This document shows, piece by piece, positions 1-10,244 of a DNA stretch of 64,000 nt; position 1 is the first letter of the stretch; each line of letters begins with the position of its first letter. The stretch is from Kordia sp965224175 (GTDB taxonomy: Bacteria > Bacteroidota > Bacteroidia > Flavobacteriales > Flavobacteriaceae). A program made the translations under genes and the position numbers. The stretch covers positions 4,960,001 through 5,024,000 of the forward strand of contig NZ_OZ245041.1 in assembly GCF_965224175.1 (NCBI RefSeq), read 5' to 3'. Below the pieces are notes generated by a model, which saw only the letters and a list, made by a program, of their open reading frames with translations, searched no databases and was not told where the DNA came from.

Positions 1-1128
1 AGTATTAGGAATTGTCGTAGGAATTGAAACCGTACTTACTTGTTGAGTGCTGTCGCCAATAGGAAGCAAAACTTGTGTAGTAGCGGTGCCTACAAGTGTT
101 CCGTCCGCATAAAAAGCTATAGGTGTATTTTGTGGTAAAGCTGCAGTGCTATTTGTGTTTGAAACAGTATAAGTAATTTCTAGATCTCTTGAATTACAAA
201 CAGAATCAATTTGATCAATACTGACAGTTGCGTCAGGAAGTTGACTGTTTAAAACTGTAATAATATTATTGATCATAACGAAATCTTGTCCAGAAGTCAG
301 CGAAATAGTCGCTTCTGTATCACCAATATTAATATTATTTTGAATGCCATAAAAGTCAATGTCCATGTTGTATAAATCGGTTGCGCCAGTAAAACTATTA
401 GTTCCGTTAAAGGCATTGTTACCAGGGTTCAAAGGAAAATTTGAAATGAGTGTACCATTGACTCGTAAAGATTCATTTACGCTTAATGCCTGATCTCCTT
501 CCCAAGCAATAAAGCCTATTTTCGCGCCCATGTTATCAAAAACGTTGAGGTTTTCTAGAGTAATTTCTAACTCTTCAGGAACACTTTCTAAACCGTCATA
601 TACATTGAGTTGATTCAATGGGAGCGATGGATTTTCATAAATTACGGTAATTGCCCAACCTCCAAAATTTGTACCTGTAGGACAGTATGGCGTGATTACG
701 GAAGTAAGATCAAATTCACTTATAGTGTATACTCCATTTCCTTCTGCTTGAATAATACTTGTGACATCAGCAAAAGCCGCAAAAAAAGTTCGATCATTAT
801 TTAAAGCGTCACTAAAGGTACGTTGTGCTGTTACTGGAATTCCATTCAGTTCAATATCAAAATCGCCATCATCAGATCCTGCCCAATACAAATAAGCAGC
901 AACCATTGTTTGATCAGCATTTAAAGTTAAGCTTGCGCTAGAACTTGTATTGATGGTACATACGCTGCTTGGACCATTTTCGACTGTATTTAATGTATTT
1001 CCAAATGCTGTATAGTCATAACGACCATTAAATTGTTGAAATAAAGAAATTTCTTGAGCACTTGATTTGAATGCGTTAAAAAAGCAACCTAAGAAGAGAA
1101 ATATACTTATGTAAGTTAGTTTATTCAC
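1..1128 (-). CDS. Secreted surface protein, N-terminal part (gene runs off the window)
   Basis: An open frame runs on the minus strand from a GTG at 1128 to the window edge (376 codons) with no stop, so the C-terminus is missing. Residues 1-24 look like a signal peptide: N-terminal Lys, a hydrophobic run ISIFLFLGCFFNAF, then SSAQ before the mature protein. The mature part is rich in Asn, Thr and Asp, with β-rich stretches and no recognised catalytic motif. The last 90 codons resemble a CARDB/DUF11-like adhesin domain. The style matches T9SS cargo, as does the next gene upstream, but the sorting domain would lie outside the window. The GTG start is chosen because the overlapping ATG at 1132 hits a stop after three codons and the signal peptide begins at the GTG. 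Confidence 0.75.
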   Translation of the reverse strand, partial: MNKLTYISIFLFLGCFFNAFKSSAQEISLFQQFNGRYDYTAFGNTLNTVENGPSSVCTINTSSSASLTLNADQTMVAAYLYWAGSDDGDFDIELNGIPVTAQRTFSDALNNDRTFFAAFADVTSIIQAEGNGVYTISEFDLTSVITPYCPTGTNFGGWAITVIYENPSLPLNQLNVYDGLESVPEELEITLENLNVFDNMGAKIGFIAWEGDQALSVNESLRVNGTLISNFPLNPGNNAFNGTNSFTGATDLYNMDIDFYGIQNNINIGDTEATISLTSGQDFVMINNIITVLNSQLPDATVSIDQIDSVCNSRDLEITYTVSNTNSTAALPQNTPIAFYADGTLVGTATTQVLLPIGDSTQQVSTVSIPTTIPNT

Positions 1129-1172
1129 GCATAATTGATTAATGCTTGAAAGTAACAAATTCTCACTTCATA

Positions 1173-1205
1173 AAAAAACCGAAGATTGTGTTTCTTCGGT
1201 TTTTT
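1173..1205 (-). terminator. Intrinsic terminator after the 2236-residue gene
   Basis: A perfect 13-bp hairpin (arms 1173-1185 and 1193-1205, loop of 7) has an A run on the left and a T run on the right, so it can act in both directions. It lies just after the minus-strand stop at 1230 and upstream of the next minus-strand gene, separating the two transcripts. Confidence 0.85.
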
Positions 1206-1229
1206 ATATGTATTTCTTTTTTGTTTGAA

Positions 1230-4200
1230 TTATCTCTTCAAAGTAAAGTTTCTGATAAATTCTTTTGGTGTCCCATCAAATGGATCTACATATTCTACTC
1301 TAAACCAATAGTCAGCCGATGGCATTGGTGTTCCATTGTAGGTTCCATCCCATCCTTGTCCTGCTGGACTGATCTGCTTTAATAACTTACCATATCTATC
1401 AAAGATGTAAATCTTTGCACTTGGTTGGTTTCTAAGTCCGATGATGTTCCATGTTGGGTGATATTCATCTCCGTTCGGTGTAAAGAACTTCATGTAGTCG
1501 ATCAATTCGAAGGTTCTTACTAATTCTCCACATCCATTGGTATCTCGTACCGTAACAGTATGCTCTCCTGGACGTAAGTCTAAGAATTCTCCTGTCGCTT
1601 GCCAGTCTCCATCATCCAATTGGTATTCATATGCTCCTGATCCTCCTGATGCCGTAGCCACTACATTGTGCGTGTCTGCAAAAGCTGGTGTAGTAATCTG
1701 GATATTCAATACACTTGGTGCTGAAGATGCTTCATAAGTAACACTATCACTGTATGTACAGTTGGTTGAATGGTTTCCATCTGTTACCGTTACACTATAT
1801 TCTCCTTCTGTAGTTACAGATACTGTAGCCGTTGTTGCTGGTCCATTTGGTGTAGTCCATTGATAACTAAAGCCTGCTCCGAAGTCTACGCCAATGATTC
1901 TTTCTTCTAATGCCTGTCCTTGATCATCCACACATAAGATATCATCTGCTGGTAGGGTAAACACTGGTAATGGATTCACCTGTAAGTTGAATAAGATTGG
2001 ATCTGATAAACATCCAGTCATCATCTGTCGAACTCTTGCATATAAGGTCTGTGGATTAGATGTATTCATATACGTTGAAGCATTAGTGATCGCATTGATA
2101 TCCATTGCTGCATCTGCCGCTGTTTCATAGTACACTACTTCCATATCCATTTGTCCATTGATGATCGTTGCATCTAAACTTGTCAAATCAAAGATCGCTG
2201 TGTCTTGATCCGCCTCGTCTACTGCACATAACTCATAGGTTGCTGGCGCTGTTGCCGTTGGAATTGGTTCTACACTAAGCTCTAAACTAGCAATATTGTT
2301 GGTATTCACACAACCTGTTGCAGTGTTCTCCACTCGGATAAATACCGTTTGTGGATCACTCGTGTTTTCAAATCCATTCACAAGGGCATTGGTATTAGCT
2401 AGTGCATCAGCTACTGTTGGGTGATAACTCACCGTAAAGTCTGCTATCATCTGTGGTGCTGTTAATAGATCTAAGGAGTTGGTAACCACATCCCAATCAA
2501 ATTGTCCCACATTATCATTGTCATACTCACAGAATACATATGTAAATGCGGTAGCTGTTAATTCTGGTAGTGGATGAACCACCACTGGTAAAGCTACTAC
2601 CTTGTAACATGGTAACATATTACTATCAATCTGGATGTCACTCTCTACTCTTACATAGATAATCACTTGTCCATTCATATCAGCATTCGCCATATCCACA
2701 TTGTGCATCGTTGGATCTGCTATTGGGTTAGTGTCTGCCTCCGCATCTGCCTCTGTCGTATGGTAACTAACCGTTACATTACTTTCATTGTCTACAATCT
2801 CTGCCTCGGATTGTGTCAAATCAAAGATCAACATGCCATTGGCTGCATCTCCATCACTATCATCATCACAAGCCTCTAAAATCGTTGGCATTGTGTTTGG
2901 TGTTGGAATTGGAAGTACACGAAGTGTCATCGTGATATCCGTTGTACAACCGGCTGCATTGCTTGCTCTGATGTACAACACCTGTGGATTGCTTGTATTT
3001 TGATATGCTGTTGGATCTACTATTGGAGTATCATTGTCTAAATCCATTTGACTTGCATAATACGTCAAAGTTAAACTCGTGTCTCCTCCTGTGATCTCAA
3101 TATATTTATCAGTAAGGTCAAAACTGCTGATCTCATCACTCTCATCTCCACTCTCTAAGTCATCACATAATGAGAATGGTGTTGGTTGTACCAGCACTGG
3201 TGGTGCTACCACAATGATATCAAAACTACCTATAGCATAACACTCCGTAGCATTATCTTCTAAACGTACCCAGATCGTTTGTTGATTGATCGTAATGTTG
3301 ATGTAGTCTGTAAGGTTGACTATCGGTGATACTGCATCAATCGCATCTTGTTCGCTCTCATGGTAACTCAAGGTAAAGTCTCCTGGTGTCTGATCGCCAT
3401 AGATTTCCATCTGTGTTTGAGTTAGATCAAACATCGCAAATCCATCCGATGGCTCTTCATCACAAGCCTCTAAATCGGTAATGTTTAGTGGTAATTCTGG
3501 AATTGGAACAACCGTTAAGGTTAGCGGTGTCACTGTAAAACAACCTGTAACAGTGTTTGTCGCTAGCACATAGATCGTCTGTGTGTCCATCATGATATTC
3601 GTGTATGGACTTGCCAGTGGATTTAAGTTGTTGTTAGCATCAGAGGCTGTCTCATGGAAACTATATACTACATCTGGCTCATTGTTGATGATATCGTTGA
3701 TCAATGCTGTTAAATCAAATGCTACAAAACCATCATTGTCATCATCACACTCATCTGCGCTCAACATCCCATTTGGATCTAGTGTTGGACTTGGTAATGG
3801 ATTTACTCTAATATCAAAGGTAATCGTGTTTTGACAACCAGTAGTATCATTAGTTGCCAATACAAAGATTGTTTGCACTCCAACTTCTGCATTGCTATAG
3901 GCCGTTGGATCTGCTATTGGTGTGTCATTGTCTAAATCCATTTGACTAGCATAGTACTGAAGACTAATTCCTGGCACACTATTGAGTAAATCTTCTGCCA
4001 AAGAAGTCAAATCAAATACTTCAATTCCATCATTAAGAGTGATAGCATCACAGGTTTCTAATCCTGGTAATTGTGTAAGTACTGGAAGTTCATCTACAAT
4101 TAAGGTTAGATTGGTGATACTTGCACAGTCCGTAGCTTGATCTTCCACACGTACCCAAATCACTTGTGGACTCGGTGGTATGTTACTGTAAGCATTTATA

Positions 4201-7200
4201 TTGTTGATCTCACCTGTGGTAGTTCCTGCAATAGCATTGGCTTGCGTGTTGTAGTAACGAACCGTATGAGTTAATGGATCTTCTCCGTTTAATAGATCTG
4301 TTTCTGCTTCCGTCAAATCAAATTGCGCGATTTGATCCGCACTTACATCATCACATTCTGAGAGACTCACAACATCAAGTGCAGCAATCTCTGGAGAATC
4401 ATGAACAATTAATTCCAAGGAAACTACATTGAAACAACCTGTAAGTACATTTTCAACACGCACATATATCGTTTGGTTATACGCATTGATATTCGTGTAA
4501 GTATCTGCCAGTGGGTTTACATCATTGTCTGCATCTTCTGGCGTTTCGTGATACGAAACTGTTACTTGACCTGGAAGTACGCCGCCAGTGATTTCACTTT
4601 CTGTACTTCTGATATCGAAGATTCCAAAACCATCATTATCTGTATCACAGTATTCTAATGGATTCGCAGGCGTATTAGCCACAGGTGCTTCACTTACTAT
4701 GATGTTAAAGCTTGTTGTGCTGTAGCAACTTGTTATTCCATGTTCAATTCGAGCATAGATGGTTTGTGGGTTACTGATGTTTGTGTATGGAATTGTTAAT
4801 GCATTTGTATTGTTGTTAGCATCAGCTTGACTTAGATAGTATTGAACAGAAAGATCAGGTTGCGTACCAACTATTTCTGTATACTTTGTACTTAAATCAA
4901 CTGAAGCAAAACCATCAAAAGGCGTATCATCACAGACAATAAAATCAGTTGGCATAGTTACCACAGGATTTTCATTGATGATTAATTCGAAATTCATTGC
5001 TGTATTCACACAACCAGTTATATTATTGGTCGCACGTACATATATTGTTCTTGGAAAAGTTGTGTACGGACTTATAATTGCATTCGTATTATTATCAGCT
5101 TCCGCTTGAGTTTCATGATAAGTGACATCTATATTTGTTTGGCCATCAATTACTTCAGTATCTTTTGTGGTAAGATCGAATGTAAATTGATTAGCTACAT
5201 CGCTACAAACAACATAATCAGAAATTGTATTTTGATCAGGTAAAGGATTTACAGTTAGCGAGATGTGTTCTCCTAGTCCCAAACAAGCATTGTTAGCATC
5301 ACTATCTACACGAACTACAATATTTTGTAGGTTTGGAGAAGCATCGTTTCTATGATTGCTGATGTCAGTAATTTGATTTTGTTCTGCTAAAGCGTCTGCA
5401 AAGTTTTCATAGTATGTTATGGTAAGTGTTTGACCTGTAGCTGTGAATAGAGCATTTATTTGTGCATCCGCATCACTGAAGTCAAATGTGGCAATTCCAT
5501 TAGTATTGTCTCCATCAATAGCATCGTCATCACAAACTTCATATGTTAGTTGAAAAGTACTTGGAATTTGGGTAGTACCTACAATTAGATTTACTTCTGC
5601 TGTTCGGAAACATCCGTTTAAAGTTACTATTCGAGCAAAGACTTGTCCACCATTTCCACTATTGTAAGCAGTATCATTTAGAATAGGACTTGTTGCATTT
5701 TGTGCATCTGTTAAGTTTGTGTAATATGTAAAGGTTTCATTGGCTGAATCAGCAGAAAGTAAAGAATTTGCTTCCGTAAGATTGAAATCGGATAAACCAT
5801 CAGTATCATCATCACATTGAAGTAATGCGACAGGTTGATTGATAACAGGAAGTGGGTTTACTACAACATTGAAAGTAACTGTACTGTAACAGTTTGGATT
5901 GTCTACATTTTCAATACGAGCAACTACAGGGTTTCCGCCAGCTGTTGTATTTACATATGTTGATATTGGTAATACATTCATTGAATCATCAGCGTCCGCT
6001 TGGTTAGCGTAATATGATATGTTGAATTGCATCATATCTTGTGTAGTACCTAATACTTCTGAGTTACGAGTTGATAGATCGAATGTAGCAAAACCGTTTG
6101 TGTCATCACCATCGACTGCATCATCACATACTTCAAAGTTGTCTACATTGTTAGCAGTTGGTAGGTCTAGTACATCAAAATCAAAAGTTGTCGTTGAAAA
6201 ACAAGTAGTATTGTCATTATTTTCAATACGAACAACAATAGTTTCGAGATCGTAAGCAGTTTGATTTGTATATGGTGTTGGTAATGGATTCATATTCATA
6301 TCAGCATCATTTTGATTCGCATGATATGTCACTGTAAATTGATTTGTGTCTTGTGTGTCCAAGACTGTAGCTGAGATTGCATCTAAATCTAAAGCCCATA
6401 AACCATCATTGTTGTCATCACAGATAAATTGATCTTCTACAGTATTTGCAACTGGTAAGGTAAATATAGAAACAGTAGCTTCTCCTAGTAAAGGACATTC
6501 ACCATTATTTTGATCAACAGTAACCTGATAAACTCCAGCATCAGCAAGTGTTACATTGGTTAAGTTTAATTGAAAAGTAGTTTCGCCCAATGGAGTTCCA
6601 TCTAGTGTCCATGTATAGGTTGCTCCTGGAATATCATCCGCCATAAGCGTATAATCTTGTGTTGTACATAGTGATAATTCTGTAGAAGAAACACCATTAC
6701 GAATAATATCTACAGGAGTTGCAAATAACGATTGAATGAATGGAGGTAAGCCTATTCTTGATAAGTTTGTATTTGTGTTGTTGATGTCTAATAAAATTCC
6801 ATTTTCATTGTAAATAACCGCAGGACCATTTGCTTCTGGATTTTCTATCACACCTAAAAAGCGTCCAGTGTTTCCAGTATTTCCAAAGTCTAATAAAGCT
6901 CTGTATATTTTTCCATCAATTCCTACTTGAATAGCTCCAGCAGAAAATGTGGAAGAGTTGTCTATTGTAAATTGAGACGCAGGAATACTTGCAGATAACA
7001 AATCATATTGTAATAATAAACTGTTTCCAGTACCACTGTTACCTAATCCTACTGTTGCGTATAGTTTTGTTCCTTCTGGAGAGAATTCTACTCCATATGG
7101 CGCATCACCGTCATATAATTCTATTTCATTACTAACAATTCCAGTACCGTTGTCAAAATCATATAGCATTACTTTTCCGGGACCATTTCCTCCTTCTACG

Positions 7201-7940
7201 TTAGTGAGTCCTAAGTGAGCAGCAGCTAATTTGTCACCTTGTGGCGATGCTTTTAAGTATCCAAGTGCATTTCTACGATATCCAGTAATAGGAATAACGG
7301 TAGGTGTTGTACTTACTACAGGAGTCGTTTCAACTCCAACAGCATCTACTTTGAAAGCGTAAAAGTTATTGATGAAGTGTGTAATTACCCAAAATGATTC
7401 ACAATCACTACTTTTTACAGCAGATATTTTTTCGGAACATTTAAAGCGTGTTTCTTGTACATCAGAAGTATCATACGTAATTAATGGTACATTTTTTTGG
7501 GCGTTGTCTACAAAGCCAAGTCCGTTTGTCATGTCTACAACTGAGTAGTTTAATCCATTGTTTACACCGCCGTCATTATGATGTGGCTCATCAACAGTAA
7601 AAATATAGTAGATGTTTGGATCTTGTGGCTTAGGGACAATAATGGCAGATGATGTACTAGAACTATCTCCATTTAAACCTGTTCCGTTGGTCATAATTTG
7701 GTGGTTTCTGTTCCATACGGTAATACCATCTGTATAGAATAATAAATCACCATCAGAATCTGAAATAGAAGCACAACCTTCTAATGTGTTTAAACTTCCG
7801 TCAGTAACAGCGGTTACATTTCCAGTAACAGGATCAAATTGAACTCCTGCATTTTGACCAAAATACCAGTTTGCAGCTTCACCTTGAGCAAATATAAAAG
7901 TTGGTAAAACGATAAGTATAAATAGTAATAGTTTTTTCAT
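1230..7940 (-). CDS. Giant T9SS-secreted repeat protein with type B sorting domain
   Basis: This 2236-residue protein starts with a signal peptide (LLLFILIVLPTFIFAQ). Roughly residues 20-420 form an N-terminal domain that looks like a β-propeller (WYFGQNAG, SPQGDKLAAAH, SPEGTKLYATV). An Ig/PKD-like domain follows (about 425-500). Then come 15 tandem repeats of about 85-110 residues, each with a CDD..DG..FDLT segment, a [ST]YH.T..DA....N motif, Q.I[YF]VR.EN..TGC, and a closing Pro-rich linker. Another PKD-like region precedes the last 85 residues, which match the gliding-motility-associated C-terminal domain (FFTPNGDEYHPTW, FDRYGKLLKQ, WDGTYNG, DYWFRV), the type B T9SS sorting signal. The protein is expected at the cell surface or released, perhaps as an adhesin. 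The Asp-rich segments could bind calcium; that is inference. Confidence 0.92.
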   Translation of the reverse strand: MKKLLLFILIVLPTFIFAQGEAANWYFGQNAGVQFDPVTGNVTAVTDGSLNTLEGCASISDSDGDLLFYTDGITVWNRNHQIMTNGTGLNGDSSSTSSAIIVPKPQDPNIYYIFTVDEPHHNDGGVNNGLNYSVVDMTNGLGFVDNAQKNVPLITYDTSDVQETRFKCSEKISAVKSSDCESFWVITHFINNFYAFKVDAVGVETTPVVSTTPTVIPITGYRRNALGYLKASPQGDKLAAAHLGLTNVEGGNGPGKVMLYDFDNGTGIVSNEIELYDGDAPYGVEFSPEGTKLYATVGLGNSGTGNSLLLQYDLLSASIPASQFTIDNSSTFSAGAIQVGIDGKIYRALLDFGNTGNTGRFLGVIENPEANGPAVIYNENGILLDINNTNTNLSRIGLPPFIQSLFATPVDIIRNGVSSTELSLCTTQDYTLMADDIPGATYTWTLDGTPLGETTFQLNLTNVTLADAGVYQVTVDQNNGECPLLGEATVSIFTLPVANTVEDQFICDDNNDGLWALDLDAISATVLDTQDTNQFTVTYHANQNDADMNMNPLPTPYTNQTAYDLETIVVRIENNDNTTCFSTTTFDFDVLDLPTANNVDNFEVCDDAVDGDDTNGFATFDLSTRNSEVLGTTQDMMQFNISYYANQADADDSMNVLPISTYVNTTAGGNPVVARIENVDNPNCYSTVTFNVVVNPLPVINQPVALLQCDDDTDGLSDFNLTEANSLLSADSANETFTYYTNLTDAQNATSPILNDTAYNSGNGGQVFARIVTLNGCFRTAEVNLIVGTTQIPSTFQLTYEVCDDDAIDGDNTNGIATFDFSDADAQINALFTATGQTLTITYYENFADALAEQNQITDISNHRNDASPNLQNIVVRVDSDANNACLGLGEHISLTVNPLPDQNTISDYVVCSDVANQFTFDLTTKDTEVIDGQTNIDVTYHETQAEADNNTNAIISPYTTFPRTIYVRATNNITGCVNTAMNFELIINENPVVTMPTDFIVCDDTPFDGFASVDLSTKYTEIVGTQPDLSVQYYLSQADANNNTNALTIPYTNISNPQTIYARIEHGITSCYSTTSFNIIVSEAPVANTPANPLEYCDTDNDGFGIFDIRSTESEITGGVLPGQVTVSYHETPEDADNDVNPLADTYTNINAYNQTIYVRVENVLTGCFNVVSLELIVHDSPEIAALDVVSLSECDDVSADQIAQFDLTEAETDLLNGEDPLTHTVRYYNTQANAIAGTTTGEINNINAYSNIPPSPQVIWVRVEDQATDCASITNLTLIVDELPVLTQLPGLETCDAITLNDGIEVFDLTSLAEDLLNSVPGISLQYYASQMDLDNDTPIADPTAYSNAEVGVQTIFVLATNDTTGCQNTITFDIRVNPLPSPTLDPNGMLSADECDDDNDGFVAFDLTALINDIINNEPDVVYSFHETASDANNNLNPLASPYTNIMMDTQTIYVLATNTVTGCFTVTPLTLTVVPIPELPLNITDLEACDEEPSDGFAMFDLTQTQMEIYGDQTPGDFTLSYHESEQDAIDAVSPIVNLTDYINITINQQTIWVRLEDNATECYAIGSFDIIVVAPPVLVQPTPFSLCDDLESGDESDEISSFDLTDKYIEITGGDTSLTLTYYASQMDLDNDTPIVDPTAYQNTSNPQVLYIRASNAAGCTTDITMTLRVLPIPTPNTMPTILEACDDDSDGDAANGMLIFDLTQSEAEIVDNESNVTVSYHTTEADAEADTNPIADPTMHNVDMANADMNGQVIIYVRVESDIQIDSNMLPCYKVVALPVVVHPLPELTATAFTYVFCEYDNDNVGQFDWDVVTNSLDLLTAPQMIADFTVSYHPTVADALANTNALVNGFENTSDPQTVFIRVENTATGCVNTNNIASLELSVEPIPTATAPATYELCAVDEADQDTAIFDLTSLDATIINGQMDMEVVYYETAADAAMDINAITNASTYMNTSNPQTLYARVRQMMTGCLSDPILFNLQVNPLPVFTLPADDILCVDDQGQALEERIIGVDFGAGFSYQWTTPNGPATTATVSVTTEGEYSVTVTDGNHSTNCTYSDSVTYEASSAPSVLNIQITTPAFADTHNVVATASGGSGAYEYQLDDGDWQATGEFLDLRPGEHTVTVRDTNGCGELVRTFELIDYMKFFTPNGDEYHPTWNIIGLRNQPSAKIYIFDRYGKLLKQISPAGQGWDGTYNGTPMPSADYWFRVEYVDPFDGTPKEFIRNFTLKR
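1940..6435 (-). repeat. Fifteen tandem protein-level repeats in the giant secreted protein
   Basis: Fifteen units can be laid out by eye, each starting near a C-D-D or C-D/S/E-x signature and ending with a Leu-x-Val/Ile strand plus a Pro linker. Most have diverged. Units 9 and 12 share a block encoding ASQMDLDNDTPI that is about 89% identical in DNA over 57 bp (3901-3957 against 3007-3063), pointing to recent duplication or gene conversion within the array. Confidence 0.85.
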
Positions 7941-8142
7941 CTGTAATTAATATTTTTTCTAACGCATAAAAAATGCTCAATAATCCAAGTTAATAACTCC
8001 TTTATGAGGTTATTATTTTACGATTTTGAGAATTGTTCTTTTTCTAGGATGAGGAGTATGTTTTGAAATAACAGTTTTAAAGCAAGGTATTTCATAGCAA
8101 TTTTCAATACTCTACAGCGCGTAAAGATACTAATTACGAACT

Positions 8143-8170
8143 AAAAAAAGAGCGAATTGCGTCGCTCTTT
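8143..8170 (-). terminator. Terminator of the ABC transporter operon
   Basis: A 9-bp stem (AAAGAGCGA at 8147-8155 with TCGCTCTTT at 8162-8170) carries a T tract on the minus-strand side. It sits about 35 bp after the permease stop. The remainder of the 7941-8203 gap is the upstream region of the giant protein gene; apart from a weak -7-like box (TATCTTTA, minus strand, 8122-8129) nothing else is seen. Confidence 0.75.
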
Positions 8171-8203
8171 CTTTTAAATCTATATGATTTGTATACTATT
8201 TTG

Positions 8204-9034
8204 TTATAAATCTCTACGTTTTAATAATTTGTATGAAGAAAAGATGAAAATAACGATCCATACAGAAGCAATTAAAAACTCATACCAATATGCACCATAG
8301 TCAGTTACAAACATTTCTTGTGTGTTGTGTACAGATATAATTCTTGAGAAAGGTTCATCAATTAAATTCCACATAGAAGTAAACGGGAAAAACTGCATGA
8401 TTTCGTTTGAAATCTCGTAGTTATACCATTTAAAACGGAACAATCCGTAAAGAATTAATTCTACAATAAAACTGATAAATAAAAAGCCAAGTGCAAAAGC
8501 TGAACGTTTGATTAAAACACCTACAAATAGACAGAAACTGAAGAATGTAAGGAGTTTTACAAAGTAAGCCAAAATAAATTCTGAACCGCCAAGTATGTTG
8601 TCAAGATATAAATCTGCGGAAGGCGTATTAAATATACCGATCAGCAACGTAATGATAAACACTAATGCTGTTACTACTAAACAATAAGCTAGAATAAAGT
8701 AAAACTTAGAAAGGATGACTTCTTTCTTGCTTAAACCGTCAATTAAATTCTGCTTCAACGTACGATTGCTATATTCGTTTCCAATCATGGAGACGACAAC
8801 AATGGCAAAGAAAAACTTGAAAAAGGCAATAAAAAATGTGGTAATATGCCAAATGTATGGGAACTCAAATATCTTAGTTTCAGATAAGTCTAAAGTGAAA
8901 TATCCGAAAAAATTAATTTTAATTGAGGAAAGGATCAATATTGATAATGGAAAAATAAACGAAATGTAAATAAGTACTTTACTCGTTTTATTTAGCCATA
9001 GTTTTTGAAATTCTATTTGTAATAAACGTAACAT
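8204..9034 (-). CDS. ABC transporter permease, ABC-2 type
   Basis: This 276-residue membrane protein has about six hydrophobic segments (near residues 18-36, 60-85, 110-130, 155-172, 176-200 and 245-265) and a short cytoplasmic N-terminus, as in ABC-2 permeases of the BcrB/NatB kind. The sequence MIGNEYSNRTLKQNLIDG is the cytoplasmic loop found in this family after the second helix. It lies 17 bp downstream of the ATPase gene, so the two form one operon and presumably one exporter. The substrate cannot be read from sequence. Relatives export antibiotics, lantibiotics or sodium, or act in general envelope maintenance. Confidence 0.88.
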   Translation of the reverse strand: MLRLLQIEFQKLWLNKTSKVLIYISFIFPLSILILSSIKINFFGYFTLDLSETKIFEFPYIWHITTFFIAFFKFFFAIVVVSMIGNEYSNRTLKQNLIDGLSKKEVILSKFYFILAYCLVVTALVFIITLLIGIFNTPSADLYLDNILGGSEFILAYFVKLLTFFSFCLFVGVLIKRSAFALGFLFISFIVELILYGLFRFKWYNYEISNEIMQFFPFTSMWNLIDEPFSRIISVHNTQEMFVTDYGAYWYEFLIASVWIVIFIFSSYKLLKRRDL

Positions 9035-9051
9035 AGTCGTTAAAAGATAAA

Positions 9052-9954
9052 TTAGTTAGATTGGTTTTTGGTAAGGATCAAGAATTGTTCTTCAAGGCTT
9101 TCTTTTCGTTTCACTAAGTGTGATAATACAATGCCTTGATCAAACATTTTTTGATTGAAATCGGCTGCACTCAAAGGAGATGTCAAGAAAGCAGTGATAA
9201 GATCACCTTCTTTTTTTACGGTTCCAAAAGCAGCATCATTTTCTAAATACGAAAGTAATTGATCTTCTTTTTCAGTTTGTAATTCAAAAAATCCTTGACT
9301 CGCGACCATTTCATCAACGCGACCTGAATAAATTTTTTGTCCTTTTCTTAAAATTACGACATGCGAACATACTTTTTCTACTTCATCTAAAAGGTGAGAA
9401 GCAAGTAAAATGGTTGTTCCTTTTGAAGCAATATTTTTTATAATCTCTCTAATTTGGTGAATTCCTTGCGGATCCAATCCGTTAGTCGGTTCGTCCAAAA
9501 TTAAAATTTCAGGATCATTCAATAGGGCAGAAGCAATTGCTAATCGTTGTTTCATTCCTAATGAAAACGTCCTAAACTTGCTGTTTTTTCGTTCTAAAAG
9601 CCCAACAGTCTCAAGTTTTTCTTCAATTTTTTCTTTGGATACATTTTTAATCTTACACACAAGCTTCAAATTGTCATAAGCTGTCATGTATGGATAAAAA
9701 TTTGGTCGTTCAATAATAGCGCCGACTTTTTTCAAAGCATCGTGCACTTCTACGTTGCCATCGAACCAATGAAAATTTCCAGAAGTTTTATTTACTACAT
9801 TTAAGACCATTCCTAATGTTGTAGATTTTCCACTTCCATTAGGTCCTAAAATACCATAAACGTTTCCTTTTTCTATTGTGAACGATAAGTCTTGTACTGC
9901 TTTTATATACCCGTAGTTTTTACTTAGGTTTTGCAGTGTTAGAATAGTTTTCAA
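9052..9954 (-). CDS. ABC transporter ATP-binding protein, BcrA/CcmA-like
   Basis: This 300-residue ATPase has Walker A GPNGSGKST (residues 37-45), signature SLGMKQ (131-136), Walker B LILDEP (151-156) with the D-loop NGLDP, and the switch His in LLASHLLDE (about 187). The C-terminal 80 residues form the accessory region usual in drug- and lantibiotic-resistance exporters (BcrA/LanF group). It is the first gene of the operon with the permease. It is divergent from the small-peptide cluster, whose first leader starts 233 bp away. An export or immunity role for those peptides is possible but rests on position only. No clear -7 box was found upstream. Confidence 0.92.
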   Translation of the reverse strand: MKTILTLQNLSKNYGYIKAVQDLSFTIEKGNVYGILGPNGSGKSTTLGMVLNVVNKTSGNFHWFDGNVEVHDALKKVGAIIERPNFYPYMTAYDNLKLVCKIKNVSKEKIEEKLETVGLLERKNSKFRTFSLGMKQRLAIASALLNDPEILILDEPTNGLDPQGIHQIREIIKNIASKGTTILLASHLLDEVEKVCSHVVILRKGQKIYSGRVDEMVASQGFFELQTEKEDQLLSYLENDAAFGTVKKEGDLITAFLTSPLSAADFNQKMFDQGIVLSHLVKRKESLEEQFLILTKNQSN

Positions 9955-10187
9955 TATGATTTAGTTTTTTGATTGATTGTATATAGTTGACGACTCAAAT
10001 TAAAAATTGTTACAAAATACAGGTAAACCTTTAAGAAAATAAAATTCTGAATGATTTTTTTGGGAATAGATGTCAATTTATAAATTGATCAACTCACAAC
10101 GTGTTATTGGGTACATGCACACGAATTTCATTTAATATTCTCTGTAAAAAGCCTGTTAGCTATCTAAATTTAATTCCATTAACCAAT

Positions 10188-10244
10188 GGTGGAAGCCGAA
10201 AAGCCAATTTATAAATAGAGTAGGCAAACCAAAAATATATAATC
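10188..10244 (+). promoter_or_regulatory. Conserved 5' leader segment, copy 1
   Basis: This 57-nt block ends at the ATG of the first peptide gene. It begins GGTGGAAGCCGAAAAGCC, continues through an AT-rich AATTTATAAAT, then TAGAGTAGGCAAACC and an AT-rich tail. It could fold with GGU pairing ACC, an inner GCC pairing GGC, and AAU..AUU closing a small hairpin. No TAnnTTTG promoter box is evident close by, so it is more likely a transcribed 5' UTR element than a promoter. Confidence 0.7.

Noticed and set aside
1230..7940. Coding frames on the plus strand inside the giant gene (e.g. near 3583 and 6019)
   Set aside because: They are shadows of the repetitive minus-strand gene, lack recognisable domains and have no promoter boxes.
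10032..10187. A fourth, degraded copy of the peptide leader
   Set aside because: GTCAATTTATAAATTGATC resembles the loop part of the leader, but none of GGTGG, GCC or GGC is present and no MKKSIL-like frame follows.
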